From contig JACPYX010000012.1 of the NCBI GenBank assembly GCA_016195815.1, positions 1 through 64,000 of the forward strand: a DNA stretch of 64,000 bases, given 5' to 3'. Positions 16,215-24,541 of this stretch are shown here, in pieces. A program made the translations under genes and the position numbers. This DNA comes from Chloroflexota bacterium. Lineage in GTDB: Bacteria; Chloroflexota; Anaerolineae; Anaerolineales; Villigracilaceae. Positions within the stretch are counted from its first letter, which is position 1. Each line of letters begins with the position of its first letter. The notes under the pieces are model-generated. The model was not told the DNA's origin and made no database searches. It saw only the letters and a list, made by a program, of their open reading frames with translations.

Positions 16215-16233
16215 ATTACGAAAGGAGGCACGA

Positions 16234-16368
16234 ATGAAGATGAATTTTAGATTCGAGGTGGTGCCCTGCCTTCTCGCGCAAGACGGACTCCAGCCGTCAT
16301 TGCGCATGTTGGCGATACGAATCGCCAATGCCGCGCGCCTCCTTCTTGTGTTGAATATTGAAAGTTGA
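16234..16368 (+). CDS. Possible 44-codon upstream ORF between T-box and leuS
   Basis: ATG 16234 is preceded by an excellent AAAGGAGG at 16221-16228, the best ribosome site in this region and better than that of leuS. The peptide starts MKMNFRFEVVPCLLA and ends in a hydrophobic stretch (ARLLLVLNIES). Part of it is encoded by a 20-base perfect hairpin at 16309-16328. It could be a short regulatory ORF, the remnant of a displaced gene start, or chance. No homologue is known to me. Confidence 0.35.
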   Translation: MKMNFRFEVVPCLLAQDGLQPSLRMLAIRIANAARLLLVLNIES

Positions 16369-16417
16369 ACATCTAAAATTGACAATCAAAGACGAAACTT
16401 TTTAGGATGAGGCAAGA

Positions 16418-19240
16418 ATGATTAAAACAAAAAAGAAAACAACGACAAAGAAGAAATCGGTCGTAAAGACCAAAAAGACAACTGCAAAAACAACTGCCAG
16501 GAAGGTCATCGCGAAAAAGATTGCGGCTAAACGACCGGTGAAAAAAGCTGCAGTAAAGAAAAAGACTGTGGCGAAGAAGGTCGCGTCCAGGACGAAGACG
16601 ACGAAACCATCCAAGACTTCTACGGCCAAGAAACAGGCTGTGGCAAAAGGCGCGGCAGTCAAGCCCGCCGCGCCTGCTGTGAAAGATATTTCGTACAACC
16701 CGCGAGTCGTCGAGAAAAAATGGCAGGCCAAATGGGAAGCTGACAAGTTGTACCGCGCCGTGATTGACGAGCGTAAGCCCAAGCATTACGCGCTGACAAT
16801 GTTGCCGTATCCCAGCGGCGACCTGCACATCGGTCATTGGTACGCGATGATCCCCCCCGATGCGCGGGCGCGGTTCAAGAGAATGCAGGGATTCAACGTA
16901 TTGTTTCCAATGGGCTTCGACGCATTCGGCCTGCCTGCGGAGAACGCGGCCATCAAGGACGGTGTCCACCCGATGAAGCGGACGTATGCCAACATCGAGC
17001 GGATGCGCAAACAAATGCGCTCGATGGGCGCCATGTTTGATCGGGAGCGCGAAGCCGTCTCTGCCGACCCTGAATATTACAAGTGGACTGAATGGTTCTT
17101 CATCCAGTTATACAAACATGGGTTGGCATATCGCAAAAAGGCGGCTGTGGATTGGTGCCCGAAAGACAACACCACGCTGGCGCGCGAACAGGTCGTCGGC
17201 GAAGGCCGCGTCTGTGAACGTTGCGGCACGCCGGTTATAAAGAAAAACCTGGAGCAGTGGTTCTTCAAAACCACGAAGTATGCCGATGAACTGTTGAATT
17301 TCGATGGCATTGACTGGCCGCAGACAGTTAAAACTTTGCAAACGAACTGGATCGGGCGCAGTGAAGGCGCGGAAGTTAATTTCCATATCGCGAGTGAGAA
17401 GGAATTAGGAAATCAGGAATCAGGAATTAGGAATCGGGACGGCCTAATCCCACCTGATTCGCAATCCTTAATCACTGTATTTACCACCCGTCCTGACACG
17501 TTGTGGGGCGCGACCTTCATGGTCTTCTCACCGGAGCATCCGCTGGTGGACAAGATCACCACGCCCGAACAAAAAGCTGTGGTGGACGAATACAAAGCGC
17601 AGGCCGCGCGTCAGTCCGATATCGAGCGCGAGGCGGCGGACAAGGAAAAGACAGGTGTGTTTACCGGCGGGTACGCGATCAACCCTGTTAATCAGGCGCG
17701 CATTCCGATTTGGATCGCGGACTATGTGTTGATGAGTTACGGTACCGGCGCCATCATGGCTGTCCCCGCGCATGACGAGCGCGACTTCGCGTTTGCCCGG
17801 AAGTATGACCTGCCCATCGTACCGGTCATCCAGCCGGAGTTCCAGAATGAAGCGGAAATGGGCAACCCCTCGACAGGCTCAGGGCAACGGATGAAAGCCG
17901 CTTATATCGGTGACGGCGTAATGGTCAACTCCGGCCCGTTTAACGGGACAAAAGTCAACACTGAAAAGGGGCGCAAGAATCCCGGCATCCGCAAAGTGAT
18001 TGACTGGCTGGAAGCGCAGGGTATCGGAAAAGAGTCGGTCAATTATCGTTATCGCGATTGGCTGATCTCGCGCCAGCGTTATTGGGGCGCGCCGATCCCG
18101 ATGATCCATTGCGAAAAGCACGGATGGAATCCGGTTCCTGAGGATCAACTGCCTGTGCTTCTGCCCGAAGATGTTGAATGGAAGCCAACAGGTGAATCGC
18201 CATTGAAGTTGCATCCAACATGGAAGAACACGACCTGCCCTGTGTGCGGCGGGCCTGCCACGCGTGAAACGGATACGATGGACACGTTCATGTGCTCGTC
18301 GTGGTATCACCTGCGTTATTTATCGCCGCATTACAATAAAGGCCCGTTCGATCAGGCCGAGTATAACTACTGGATGCCGGTTGATACGTACACGGGCGGC
18401 ATCGAACACGCCACCATGCACCTGCTGTACACGCGCTTCTTCCACAAGGCTCTGCGCGACATGGGCATCACCGAAGGCAACGAGCCGATGTTGCAGTTGC
18501 GTAACCAGGGCATGGTGCTGGCGGAAGATAACAGCAAGATGTCCAAGAGCCGAGGCAATGTGGTCGCGCCGGATGTGCTGGTGGAGAAATACGGCGCGGA
18601 TACTGTGCGCGCCTACATCATGTTCTTCGCGCGCTGGGAAATGGGCGCGCCGTGGGACTCTCAGGGCATTGAGGGGACTGCGCGCTGGATTCGCCGGGTG
18701 TGGGCCTTGTTCACCGATCAGACTCCGCCGACAACGGCTTCCGTTGAAGTGAAAAAGAATCTGCGCCGAAAAGTCCATCAAACGCTGAAGCGCGTCACGC
18801 GGGACTTTGAGCGGTTCGAGTTCAATACGATCATCTCCTCGCTGATGGAACTGATGAATGAAATGTACAAGGCGCGTGAAGCCGGCGCGGCTGGAAGCGC
18901 TGACTGGAACGAAGCCGCTGAAATCTACTTGAAGATGCTGGCTCCCGTCGCTCCGCACATCGCCGAAGAACTTTGGACGAATCATCTGGGCAAGCCGTAC
19001 TCGATCCATCAACAGATGTGGCCGAAGGTGGACGAAGCCGCCGCGAAGGAAGATGTGATCGAGATTCCGGTTCAGGTCAACGGGAAGGTGCGAGACCGCA
19101 TTATGGTCCCGGCTGAAGCAAGTGAGGACCAGATCAAGTCAGCGGCGCTGGCAAGTGAGACTGTGCAAAAATATTTGGAAGGCCAAGAACCGAAGAAGGT
19201 CATCGTGGCGCAGAGGAGACTGGTGAGTGTGGTGGTGTAG
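16418..19240 (+). CDS. leuS: Leucyl-tRNA synthetase with Lys/Ala-rich N-terminal tail
   Basis: 940 residues, about 100 longer than usual. Class Ia synthetase that charges tRNA-Leu. HIGH is at H137-H140 and KMSKS at K707-S711. The CP1 editing domain starts after residue 325 with TVFTTRPDTLWGATFMVF. Zinc-type cysteine pairs occur in the insertion domains (CERCG; CPVCG). Residues 1-90 are an added tail almost entirely of Lys, Ala, Thr and Val, like histone H1 or HU-tail proteins; normal LeuRS begins near ISYNPRVVEKKWQ at about 92. Two in-frame repeat-derived insertions lie at residues 328-352 and 483-491. ATG 16418 has AGGATGAGG upstream. A later start would need ATG 16799 inside the catalytic core, so the tail is translated. 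Controlled by the T-box. Confidence 0.95.
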   Translation: MIKTKKKTTTKKKSVVKTKKTTAKTTARKVIAKKIAAKRPVKKAAVKKKTVAKKVASRTKTTKPSKTSTAKKQAVAKGAAVKPAAPAVKDISYNPRVVEKKWQAKWEADKLYRAVIDERKPKHYALTMLPYPSGDLHIGHWYAMIPPDARARFKRMQGFNVLFPMGFDAFGLPAENAAIKDGVHPMKRTYANIERMRKQMRSMGAMFDREREAVSADPEYYKWTEWFFIQLYKHGLAYRKKAAVDWCPKDNTTLAREQVVGEGRVCERCGTPVIKKNLEQWFFKTTKYADELLNFDGIDWPQTVKTLQTNWIGRSEGAEVNFHIASEKELGNQESGIRNRDGLIPPDSQSLITVFTTRPDTLWGATFMVFSPEHPLVDKITTPEQKAVVDEYKAQAARQSDIEREAADKEKTGVFTGGYAINPVNQARIPIWIADYVLMSYGTGAIMAVPAHDERDFAFARKYDLPIVPVIQPEFQNEAEMGNPSTGSGQRMKAAYIGDGVMVNSGPFNGTKVNTEKGRKNPGIRKVIDWLEAQGIGKESVNYRYRDWLISRQRYWGAPIPMIHCEKHGWNPVPEDQLPVLLPEDVEWKPTGESPLKLHPTWKNTTCPVCGGPATRETDTMDTFMCSSWYHLRYLSPHYNKGPFDQAEYNYWMPVDTYTGGIEHATMHLLYTRFFHKALRDMGITEGNEPMLQLRNQGMVLAEDNSKMSKSRGNVVAPDVLVEKYGADTVRAYIMFFARWEMGAPWDSQGIEGTARWIRRVWALFTDQTPPTTASVEVKKNLRRKVHQTLKRVTRDFERFEFNTIISSLMELMNEMYKAREAGAAGSADWNEAAEIYLKMLAPVAPHIAEELWTNHLGKPYSIHQQMWPKVDEAAAKEDVIEIPVQVNGKVRDRIMVPAEASEDQIKSAALASETVQKYLEGQEPKKVIVAQRRLVSVVV
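17400..17473. repeat. Palindromic repeat inserted in leuS
   Basis: Direct units of GGAATTAGGAAATCAGG type are followed by an inverted arm (CCTAATCCCACCTGATTC). About 75 bases are translated in frame as residues 328-352, a Gly/Asn/Arg/Ser-rich loop with no counterpart in ordinary LeuRS. The site is the first surface loop of the editing domain. Confidence 0.75.
17866..17888. repeat. Second in-frame repeat in leuS (CCTCGACAGGCTCAGGGCAA type)
   Basis: CCCTCGACAGGCTCAGGGCA belongs, as I recall, to a very widespread intergenic repeat with the core CTTCGACAAGCTCAGGGC in Chloroflexota and other phyla. Here it encodes PSTGSGQ (residues 484-490) without breaking the frame. Confidence 0.65.
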
Positions 19241-19266
19241 TTTGATGGTTGGATGCACAGGTAGTG

Positions 19267-19304
19267 AAAGGCGGCGGACAATGAGTCCGCCGCCTTTGTT
19301 TTTT
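19267..19304 (+). terminator. Terminator after leuS
   Basis: AAAGGCGGCGGAC and GTCCGCCGCCTTT form a 13-bp stem with a short loop, followed by GTTTTTTTTT. A strong intrinsic terminator for leuS. Confidence 0.9.
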
Positions 19305-19376
19305 TTTGATATAAATCCCATCGAACTATTGATACTCACCAAGGCTGGTCAAATTGCAAGCCCTGTAATTCTTTTT

Positions 19377-21176
19377 TCATGGCTTCTTCGTCGGCGTGGG
19401 CGTTTGCGTTGCAGTTGCCTTGCCGGGCCTGGGTGTGGAAGTTGGCGTTGGCGTCTTGGTTGGTGTGGCCATGTTCTTGAGATGGTCTTCCGCGTCTTGA
19501 CGCATTTTGGGGGTCATTACATTTTCCGGCATGGATAGCAAGAGTTTGAAATCCCTGATCGCATCCGCGATGCTGCCGCGTCCCTCCTGGCTCAACGCAC
19601 GCCAGTAGATTGCCAAAGCTCTCTCAGTATCATTCTGCGCCTTGGACTTTGAAGTCTCGGCCTGCAAATAGGCGCTGCCGAATGACCCATTTTTATAATA
19701 GGTTTGTGTCAGGCCGATGTTGGCATCGAACGAATCGGGAAAATATTGAATGGCTTTCTTGAAGTCAGTCTCGGCATTGACCAGGTTGTTCAATTCAAGA
19801 TTTGAAATGCCGAGGTAAACATACGATTGCCGCTGGGTTGGGTCAAGATCAAGGCCTTTGCTCAGCGTTTCATTTGCAAGTTTGTATGCGCCAGTTTTGG
19901 CATATGCCTGTCCGAGCAGGGCGTAGGCACTGCCATCATCAGGTTGATACTTTAAATAAGTTTCGAGAGGCTTGATTGCATCCAGGTATTGCTGATTCAA
20001 TTCATACGCTTTGCCAAGATAATAATACGAAGGCAAAATCGTTATATCAATCTCATTGGCTTTTTGGGCGGCGGCCAATGCTTTTGCCGCATCATTCTTC
20101 ATGAGATATGCGCGCGCAAACCCAAGTTGGACCAGGGCAGAGTCTGGCATTCGTTGTTGGGCGACTTCAAGGTCGGGCAGGGCCGCGTTAGGGTCGGTGC
20201 GTTCCAGGTAGAAGTTGGCGCGATCGAGATAGGTTTCGCCATAATTGGGATCCGCACTAATGGCGAGATCATATAAGGCTGTAGTATCCGCTCCCGGGTC
20301 AATGCAGATGCGGGCGCGCGCCAGGCCGACATAAGCAGGGGCAAACCGAATGTTAATCTTCAGGGCGGCGTTGTAAGCGTCCAGCGCATTGCGGCATTCG
20401 CCTTTGAAGCGATAGGCCTCTCCGATATAAAACGGCACATCGGCAGAGGTTGGCTCGGCGCGGGCAACCTCATTCATGTCGCTGATGAACGCGTCCCAAT
20501 CGCTGCGTTCGTAGGCGGCCTTGGCGCCGCGATAAATATCCTGCGAGACCGGCGAACGCGGCGTATTGACCGGAAGCGGCGTGGCAGTGTACGAAACACC
20601 GAACAACACAGACAGCGAAGTCGGTCCGAATTTCACGGGCGTGCCCGCTTGCGGCGTAAAATTAACGAATGTCGGTGTGAGGGTAAACGTTGGCGACGGG
20701 CCGGGCGTATTAGTGCTGCCAATACGCAGTGGATTGTTGCGAGGCGAGAGCAAACCAAAAACGGCCACCGCGCCAACCGCTGTGACCAATAAGGCAACCC
20801 CGGCCAAGCGCGTCAGCGGGTTCGACATGGCAGCCCGCAGGCCTTTTTGTTTTGGCTTTTCGTGCGCGAGCAAAAGTTTCTCTTCCCAGGCGCGCGGCCG
20901 GTTAAGCGGAAAAGGCTGGACTTTTTCATCGGGAGCCAGCGCTCCAAGTAAGATCAAGCCGCGCTTGGCGATGCCGTTTTCCGGGTCGAGTGAAAGCGCG
21001 GTCTGCAGGCAATAGATGCGCTCTTTGGGAGTCTCCACCGAGGCGCTCATCCATATCCAGTAGGTGACGTTGCTCTGATCGGCTTTAAGCAGGCGAGTCA
21101 AAATTTCCTTGGCGTGGGCTTTATCGCCTTGACGCAAAGCATCAACTGCATCCTGGAACATGGTGTCTTCGGCCAT
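19377..21176 (-). CDS. TPR-repeat protein with one membrane segment
   Basis: 599 residues. N-terminal TPR-like helices (1-75) precede a membrane helix at about 120-143. A Thr/Pro linker follows, then at least eight tetratricopeptide repeats from about 200 to 540 (for example YLGKAYELNQQYLDAIKPLETYLKY). The end is a Thr/Pro/Lys-rich tail. TPR arrays bind other proteins; no enzymatic motif is seen. The layout suggests a cytosolic N-terminus and a surface-exposed TPR domain. The same N-terminal TPR plus single-helix arrangement recurs in the YkuD protein at 23240, so the two may be related. An alternative start is ATG 21161. Confidence 0.85.
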   Translation of the reverse strand: MAEDTMFQDAVDALRQGDKAHAKEILTRLLKADQSNVTYWIWMSASVETPKERIYCLQTALSLDPENGIAKRGLILLGALAPDEKVQPFPLNRPRAWEEKLLLAHEKPKQKGLRAAMSNPLTRLAGVALLVTAVGAVAVFGLLSPRNNPLRIGSTNTPGPSPTFTLTPTFVNFTPQAGTPVKFGPTSLSVLFGVSYTATPLPVNTPRSPVSQDIYRGAKAAYERSDWDAFISDMNEVARAEPTSADVPFYIGEAYRFKGECRNALDAYNAALKINIRFAPAYVGLARARICIDPGADTTALYDLAISADPNYGETYLDRANFYLERTDPNAALPDLEVAQQRMPDSALVQLGFARAYLMKNDAAKALAAAQKANEIDITILPSYYYLGKAYELNQQYLDAIKPLETYLKYQPDDGSAYALLGQAYAKTGAYKLANETLSKGLDLDPTQRQSYVYLGISNLELNNLVNAETDFKKAIQYFPDSFDANIGLTQTYYKNGSFGSAYLQAETSKSKAQNDTERALAIYWRALSQEGRGSIADAIRDFKLLLSMPENVMTPKMRQDAEDHLKNMATPTKTPTPTSTPRPGKATATQTPTPTKKP

Positions 21177-21239
21177 CGTCTAAAAGCTACCTTGACTTGA
21201 TTGTATTACAGGGTGGGCTTTATTCGCAATACAAAATTG

Positions 21240-21812
21240 TTATTCATGAAACTCTTCGACCTGATAGACCAGCACTTCAAGATGTTTGTGTCTCCACAAA
21301 TTCTGTGAAGCCCCCATCTTGTAACATAAGTTGTCGAGGAACCCGGCTTTATCGGGAATCTTGTCCCAGACTTGCGGCAGAAATGTGGCCCGGCGAAAAC
21401 CATCGCGCACGATGACTCCGTCCACATGCGGACGCAGTTTCGCGAGCAGATCCTCTGCGTCTTTGTATTCGAGTCTTTCCGGGACCGTGAGGCGGGAGAC
21501 TTCGATTTCGATTTGGTCCAACTCTTTGGGTTTGACCGGCGGAAAGCGCGGGTCATCCAGCGCGGCGGACAGGGCGTGTTCGCGCACATCCAGGGCCAGC
21601 GGCTGATACGGTTCCAGCGCGCCGATACAGCCGCGCAGGTTGCCGCGAATTGTCAGGGTCACGAATGAGGCGCCCTGCGCGCGCAAAAGAGGCGGCATCG
21701 TTTCAAGCTCAAGCGGAGTCAAATTCTCGCCTTTCACGCCGCGTTCAAGCGACTCGCGCGCGATGTGGAGCAGGGTTCGTTTTTCTTCTTCGCTTAATTT
21801 GTCTGCGCTCAT
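21240..21812 (-). CDS. AMMECR1-domain protein (AmmeMemoRadiSam protein A type)
   Basis: 190 residues, covering just the AMMECR1 domain. The family hallmark RGNLRGCIGAL is present, with the following RFPPVKPKELDQIEIEVSRL and FRRATFLPQVWDK blocks. The biochemical role of the family is unknown; in many prokaryotes it clusters with Memo and a radical SAM enzyme. Neither is adjacent here. GGAGGGG before ATG 21812 supports the start. It follows the flavin reductase gene in the same direction with 30 bases between. Confidence 0.92.
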   Translation of the reverse strand: MSADKLSEEEKRTLLHIARESLERGVKGENLTPLELETMPPLLRAQGASFVTLTIRGNLRGCIGALEPYQPLALDVREHALSAALDDPRFPPVKPKELDQIEIEVSRLTVPERLEYKDAEDLLAKLRPHVDGVIVRDGFRRATFLPQVWDKIPDKAGFLDNLCYKMGASQNLWRHKHLEVLVYQVEEFHE

Positions 21813-21842
21813 TTTACGATCCCCTCCTTTTTTCAGGAAAAC

Positions 21843-22343
21843 CTACCCGGCCAGCTTTCTATACTGACGGTCGTGATAGATCAACGGGCTGCCTTCACTG
21901 TTTGCAAACGCCGCGACCACCTCGCCAACGAACAAAGTATTGGGGCCGACATCAATACATTGCTTCACCCGGCAGTCAAAACAGGCCAGCCCGCCTTTGA
22001 TCAATGGGGCGCCGCTGACAAGGATTTCTGTTTCCACCTCGGCCATGCGGTTTTCCGAGGCCGGCCCGCGGCCCGCGAAAAGGTCTGAGATTCGCTGTTG
22101 ATCTTCGGCGAGGATGGTCACGCCAAAGGCCTGGGCGTGGTAAACCAGCTCACGCGTGCGGGTGGAATCCTGCAGTGAAATGATGATCAATGGCGGGTCG
22201 AGCGAGACCGATGTAAACGAATTGACCGTCATGCCATGTTGTTCGTTTCCATGCGCAGCGGTAACTACCGTTACGCCGGAGGTCCATGCGCGCATGGCAA
22301 CGCGCAGTTGTTCGGGGGAAAGATGGATGTCTTGTGACTTCAT
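21843..22343 (-). CDS. Flavin reductase-like FMN-binding protein
   Basis: 166 residues from ATG 22343. The flavin-reductase-like split-barrel pattern is clear: MRAWTSGVTVVTA, then GMTVNSFTSVSLDPPLIIISL (FMN contact), FGVTILAEDQQRISDLFAG, CFDCRV and a C-terminal GEVVA...PLIYHDRQYRKL. Such proteins reduce FMN or FAD with NAD(P)H, often for a partner monooxygenase. None is adjacent. A 36-residue upstream extension of the frame reads into the divergent promoter region and is unlikely to be translated. Confidence 0.9.
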   Translation of the reverse strand: MKSQDIHLSPEQLRVAMRAWTSGVTVVTAAHGNEQHGMTVNSFTSVSLDPPLIIISLQDSTRTRELVYHAQAFGVTILAEDQQRISDLFAGRGPASENRMAEVETEILVSGAPLIKGGLACFDCRVKQCIDVGPNTLFVGEVVAAFANSEGSPLIYHDRQYRKLAG

Positions 22344-22395
22344 TATATTTTCATCATAATGGGGAGGGGTTAGTGCGTCAAGACAGAAACCCCTC

Positions 22396-22424
22396 TTGCC
22401 TTTTGCCTTACAATTGATTACTAT
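22396..22424 (+). promoter_or_regulatory. Promoter of the cell-wall enzyme cluster
   Basis: TTGCCT (22396-22401), a 17-base spacer and TACTAT (22419-22424), about 15 bases before ATG 22439, which has no visible Shine-Dalgarno. Moderate match only. Confidence 0.4.
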
Positions 22425-22438
22425 TACATCAACTAAAT

Positions 22439-23236
22439 ATGGATACTCCACCCTTCAAGTCGCCCGGCTCGCCTGTTCAGCGTCAACGCCGCAAACCATT
22501 ATATGCGGTGCGGACCACGATTTTTGTGGCAATTCTGCTGGCGACCGTCTTCGTGATGTGGACTCCGACCAATTTTTCCATCGTTTCAGTATCTGACCAT
22601 CTGGCGTTGCTCCTGACCCCGCAAGCGCCCAATAATTCAAATGTCCCGGTGCAACAGGCATTAAGGATTGGAATTGTGTCCGGGCATCGCGGCAATGACT
22701 CCGGCGCCGTCTGCCTGGACAGCAACGGCAAAGTCACATTGACCGAAGCCGACGTGAACTTCCAGATCGCCTCGCTTGTTCAGAAAAAGCTGAACGACAG
22801 AGGCTTTCAAGTGGATTTGCTCAATGAATACGATACCCGCTTAAACGGTTACCGCGCCGTCGCGATCTTGTCCATTCATAACGATTCATGCGAATACATT
22901 AACGATCAAGCGACAGGTTTCAAAGTTGCGGCAGCGTTGAATACGCGCGATCAAAACCGTGCCGGGCGTTTGCTGGCCTGCATGGTGGATCGCTATCAAA
23001 CCGACACCGGCTTGAAGTTTCATCCCGGCAGTATCACCGCAGACATGACGAGTTATCATGCCTTTTCAGAAATCGACCCCGATACAATTGCTGCGATCAT
23101 TGAAACTGGTTTCTTGAATTTAGATCGTGCGATATTGACCCAGCACACCGACCAGGTCGCTGATGGAATCGTCAGCGGTCTCCTGTGTTTTGTCAATAAT
23201 GAAAATGTCGAGCCGACTCCTATTCCAACCCCTTAG
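22439..23236 (+). CDS. N-acetylmuramoyl-L-alanine amidase (Amidase_3), membrane-anchored
   Basis: 265 residues. A membrane helix at about 27-45 anchors an external zinc amidase domain. SGHRGND carries the first zinc His (H83), the Glu of LTEADVN the second ligand, and SIHNDSCEY the second His. The C-terminal IIETGFLNL supplies the catalytic Glu. It cuts the amide between muramic acid and the stem peptide. The end is a short Pro/Thr tail. It is three bases upstream of the TPR/YkuD gene and leads a rightward set of cell-wall enzymes. Confidence 0.9.
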   Translation: MDTPPFKSPGSPVQRQRRKPLYAVRTTIFVAILLATVFVMWTPTNFSIVSVSDHLALLLTPQAPNNSNVPVQQALRIGIVSGHRGNDSGAVCLDSNGKVTLTEADVNFQIASLVQKKLNDRGFQVDLLNEYDTRLNGYRAVAILSIHNDSCEYINDQATGFKVAAALNTRDQNRAGRLLACMVDRYQTDTGLKFHPGSITADMTSYHAFSEIDPDTIAAIIETGFLNLDRAILTQHTDQVADGIVSGLLCFVNNENVEPTPIPTP

Positions 23237-23239
23237 CCT

Positions 23240-24532
23240 ATGAATAATCAATTCGATGATCCGTACCGACAAAGCACGACGCAGGCAGATCGCTTCGCTG
23301 AAGCCCGTTTAGCGGTGCAAAAAGCACGCGAAGCCTTGCGGAATAACAATCGCAGTGAGGCGCGTAAATTGGCTGAACATGCCGCCTCGCTTGCCCCGCA
23401 AATGGAAGACGCATGGCTGGTGCTGGCGGCGATTGCCAGTCCGCGTGCCAGTATGGAATATCTTCAGCGGGCGCTGAAGATCAACCCAGACAGTCCACGC
23501 GCACACAAAGGTATGCAATGGGCTCAACAGCGCCTGCGCGAATCTCCGGAACCGGAAAATGCATCAGAAAACAGCGCGCCGCCTCAGGGTCCCGGCCTGA
23601 CCGGATTATTGCCTCGAGCGCAATCTTTGCGAGCGCAATCCCCGCGAGCGCAGGCGAGTCCAAACAATAATCTGGAAGCAGGCAATAAAAAAACAAAACG
23701 CAGCCGGTTGTACCCGGTTCTTTTATTTGGGATCGGTTTGTTGATTTGCATTATCGTTGTCTGGTCTGTAACTGCATCTCCCGTTGTGGCGTCTTTGGCA
23801 AACAACAATGAGCCGACGCCAACTCACCCGGCCGCGTGGGTGCAAGCCCAGATTGCCAAGCCAACCCATACGCCGGCTTCACAGTTTGCGCAGACACTCA
23901 TTGAACCGACCAGCGCGCCGGCAACTGCGCCGCTTGATCTGGGGAACATTCTGCCAACCGCCTTGCCGACAGACCTGCCAGCACTTGCGCCGAGCGAACC
24001 CCCGGCTGTTTCACCAACGGAACTCGCGGCTTCGCTGCCTGAAGATAATTCCACGCCAACGCCTGAAGCGGCTTATTCCGGCTCGCTTTCATTGGAATAT
24101 GTTGCCGATACGCCGACCGCGGAGATCCCAACCGCCGCGCCCGCTTCTGCTCCGCAAACCAATTATGTTTCCACGGGCGGCGAACGCTGGGTGGATGTGG
24201 ATCTTTCCGAACAAAAGGTCTACGCATACGAGGGCGATACAATTGTGAATACTTTCATTGTTTCGACCGGTAAAGCGGAAACGCCGACCGTCACTGGCAA
24301 GTTTCGCGTGTATATCAAACTGCGCTTCACCGACATGTCGGGGCCCGGCTATTATCTGCCTGATGTGCCGTATGTAATGTACTTCTTTGAAGGCTATGGC
24401 CTGCACGGCACATACTGGCATAACAACTTTGGCACGCCCATGAGCCGTGGATGCGTGAACCTCAGCATTCCCGACGCGGCCTGGCTGTTTGGCTGGGCAT
24501 CGGTTGGCACGGTGGTGAATGTGCACGATTGA
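23240..24532 (+). CDS. L,D-transpeptidase (YkuD) with cytosolic TPR-like N-terminus
   Basis: 430 residues. An N-terminal helical TPR-like region (about 15-95) is followed by a membrane helix at about 155-178. A long Thr/Pro/Ala linker (about 185-295) and a YkuD domain complete it. The catalytic motif HGTYWHN...SRGCVNL has nucleophile C405. YkuD enzymes make 3-3 crosslinks in peptidoglycan or attach proteins to it. A TPR domain inside the cell joined to a transpeptidase outside is unusual and could couple crosslinking to a cytosolic partner. Only three bases separate it from the amidase gene. Confidence 0.88.
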   Translation: MNNQFDDPYRQSTTQADRFAEARLAVQKAREALRNNNRSEARKLAEHAASLAPQMEDAWLVLAAIASPRASMEYLQRALKINPDSPRAHKGMQWAQQRLRESPEPENASENSAPPQGPGLTGLLPRAQSLRAQSPRAQASPNNNLEAGNKKTKRSRLYPVLLFGIGLLICIIVVWSVTASPVVASLANNNEPTPTHPAAWVQAQIAKPTHTPASQFAQTLIEPTSAPATAPLDLGNILPTALPTDLPALAPSEPPAVSPTELAASLPEDNSTPTPEAAYSGSLSLEYVADTPTAEIPTAAPASAPQTNYVSTGGERWVDVDLSEQKVYAYEGDTIVNTFIVSTGKAETPTVTGKFRVYIKLRFTDMSGPGYYLPDVPYVMYFFEGYGLHGTYWHNNFGTPMSRGCVNLSIPDAAWLFGWASVGTVVNVHD

Positions 24533-24541
24533 TCTTTAAAC

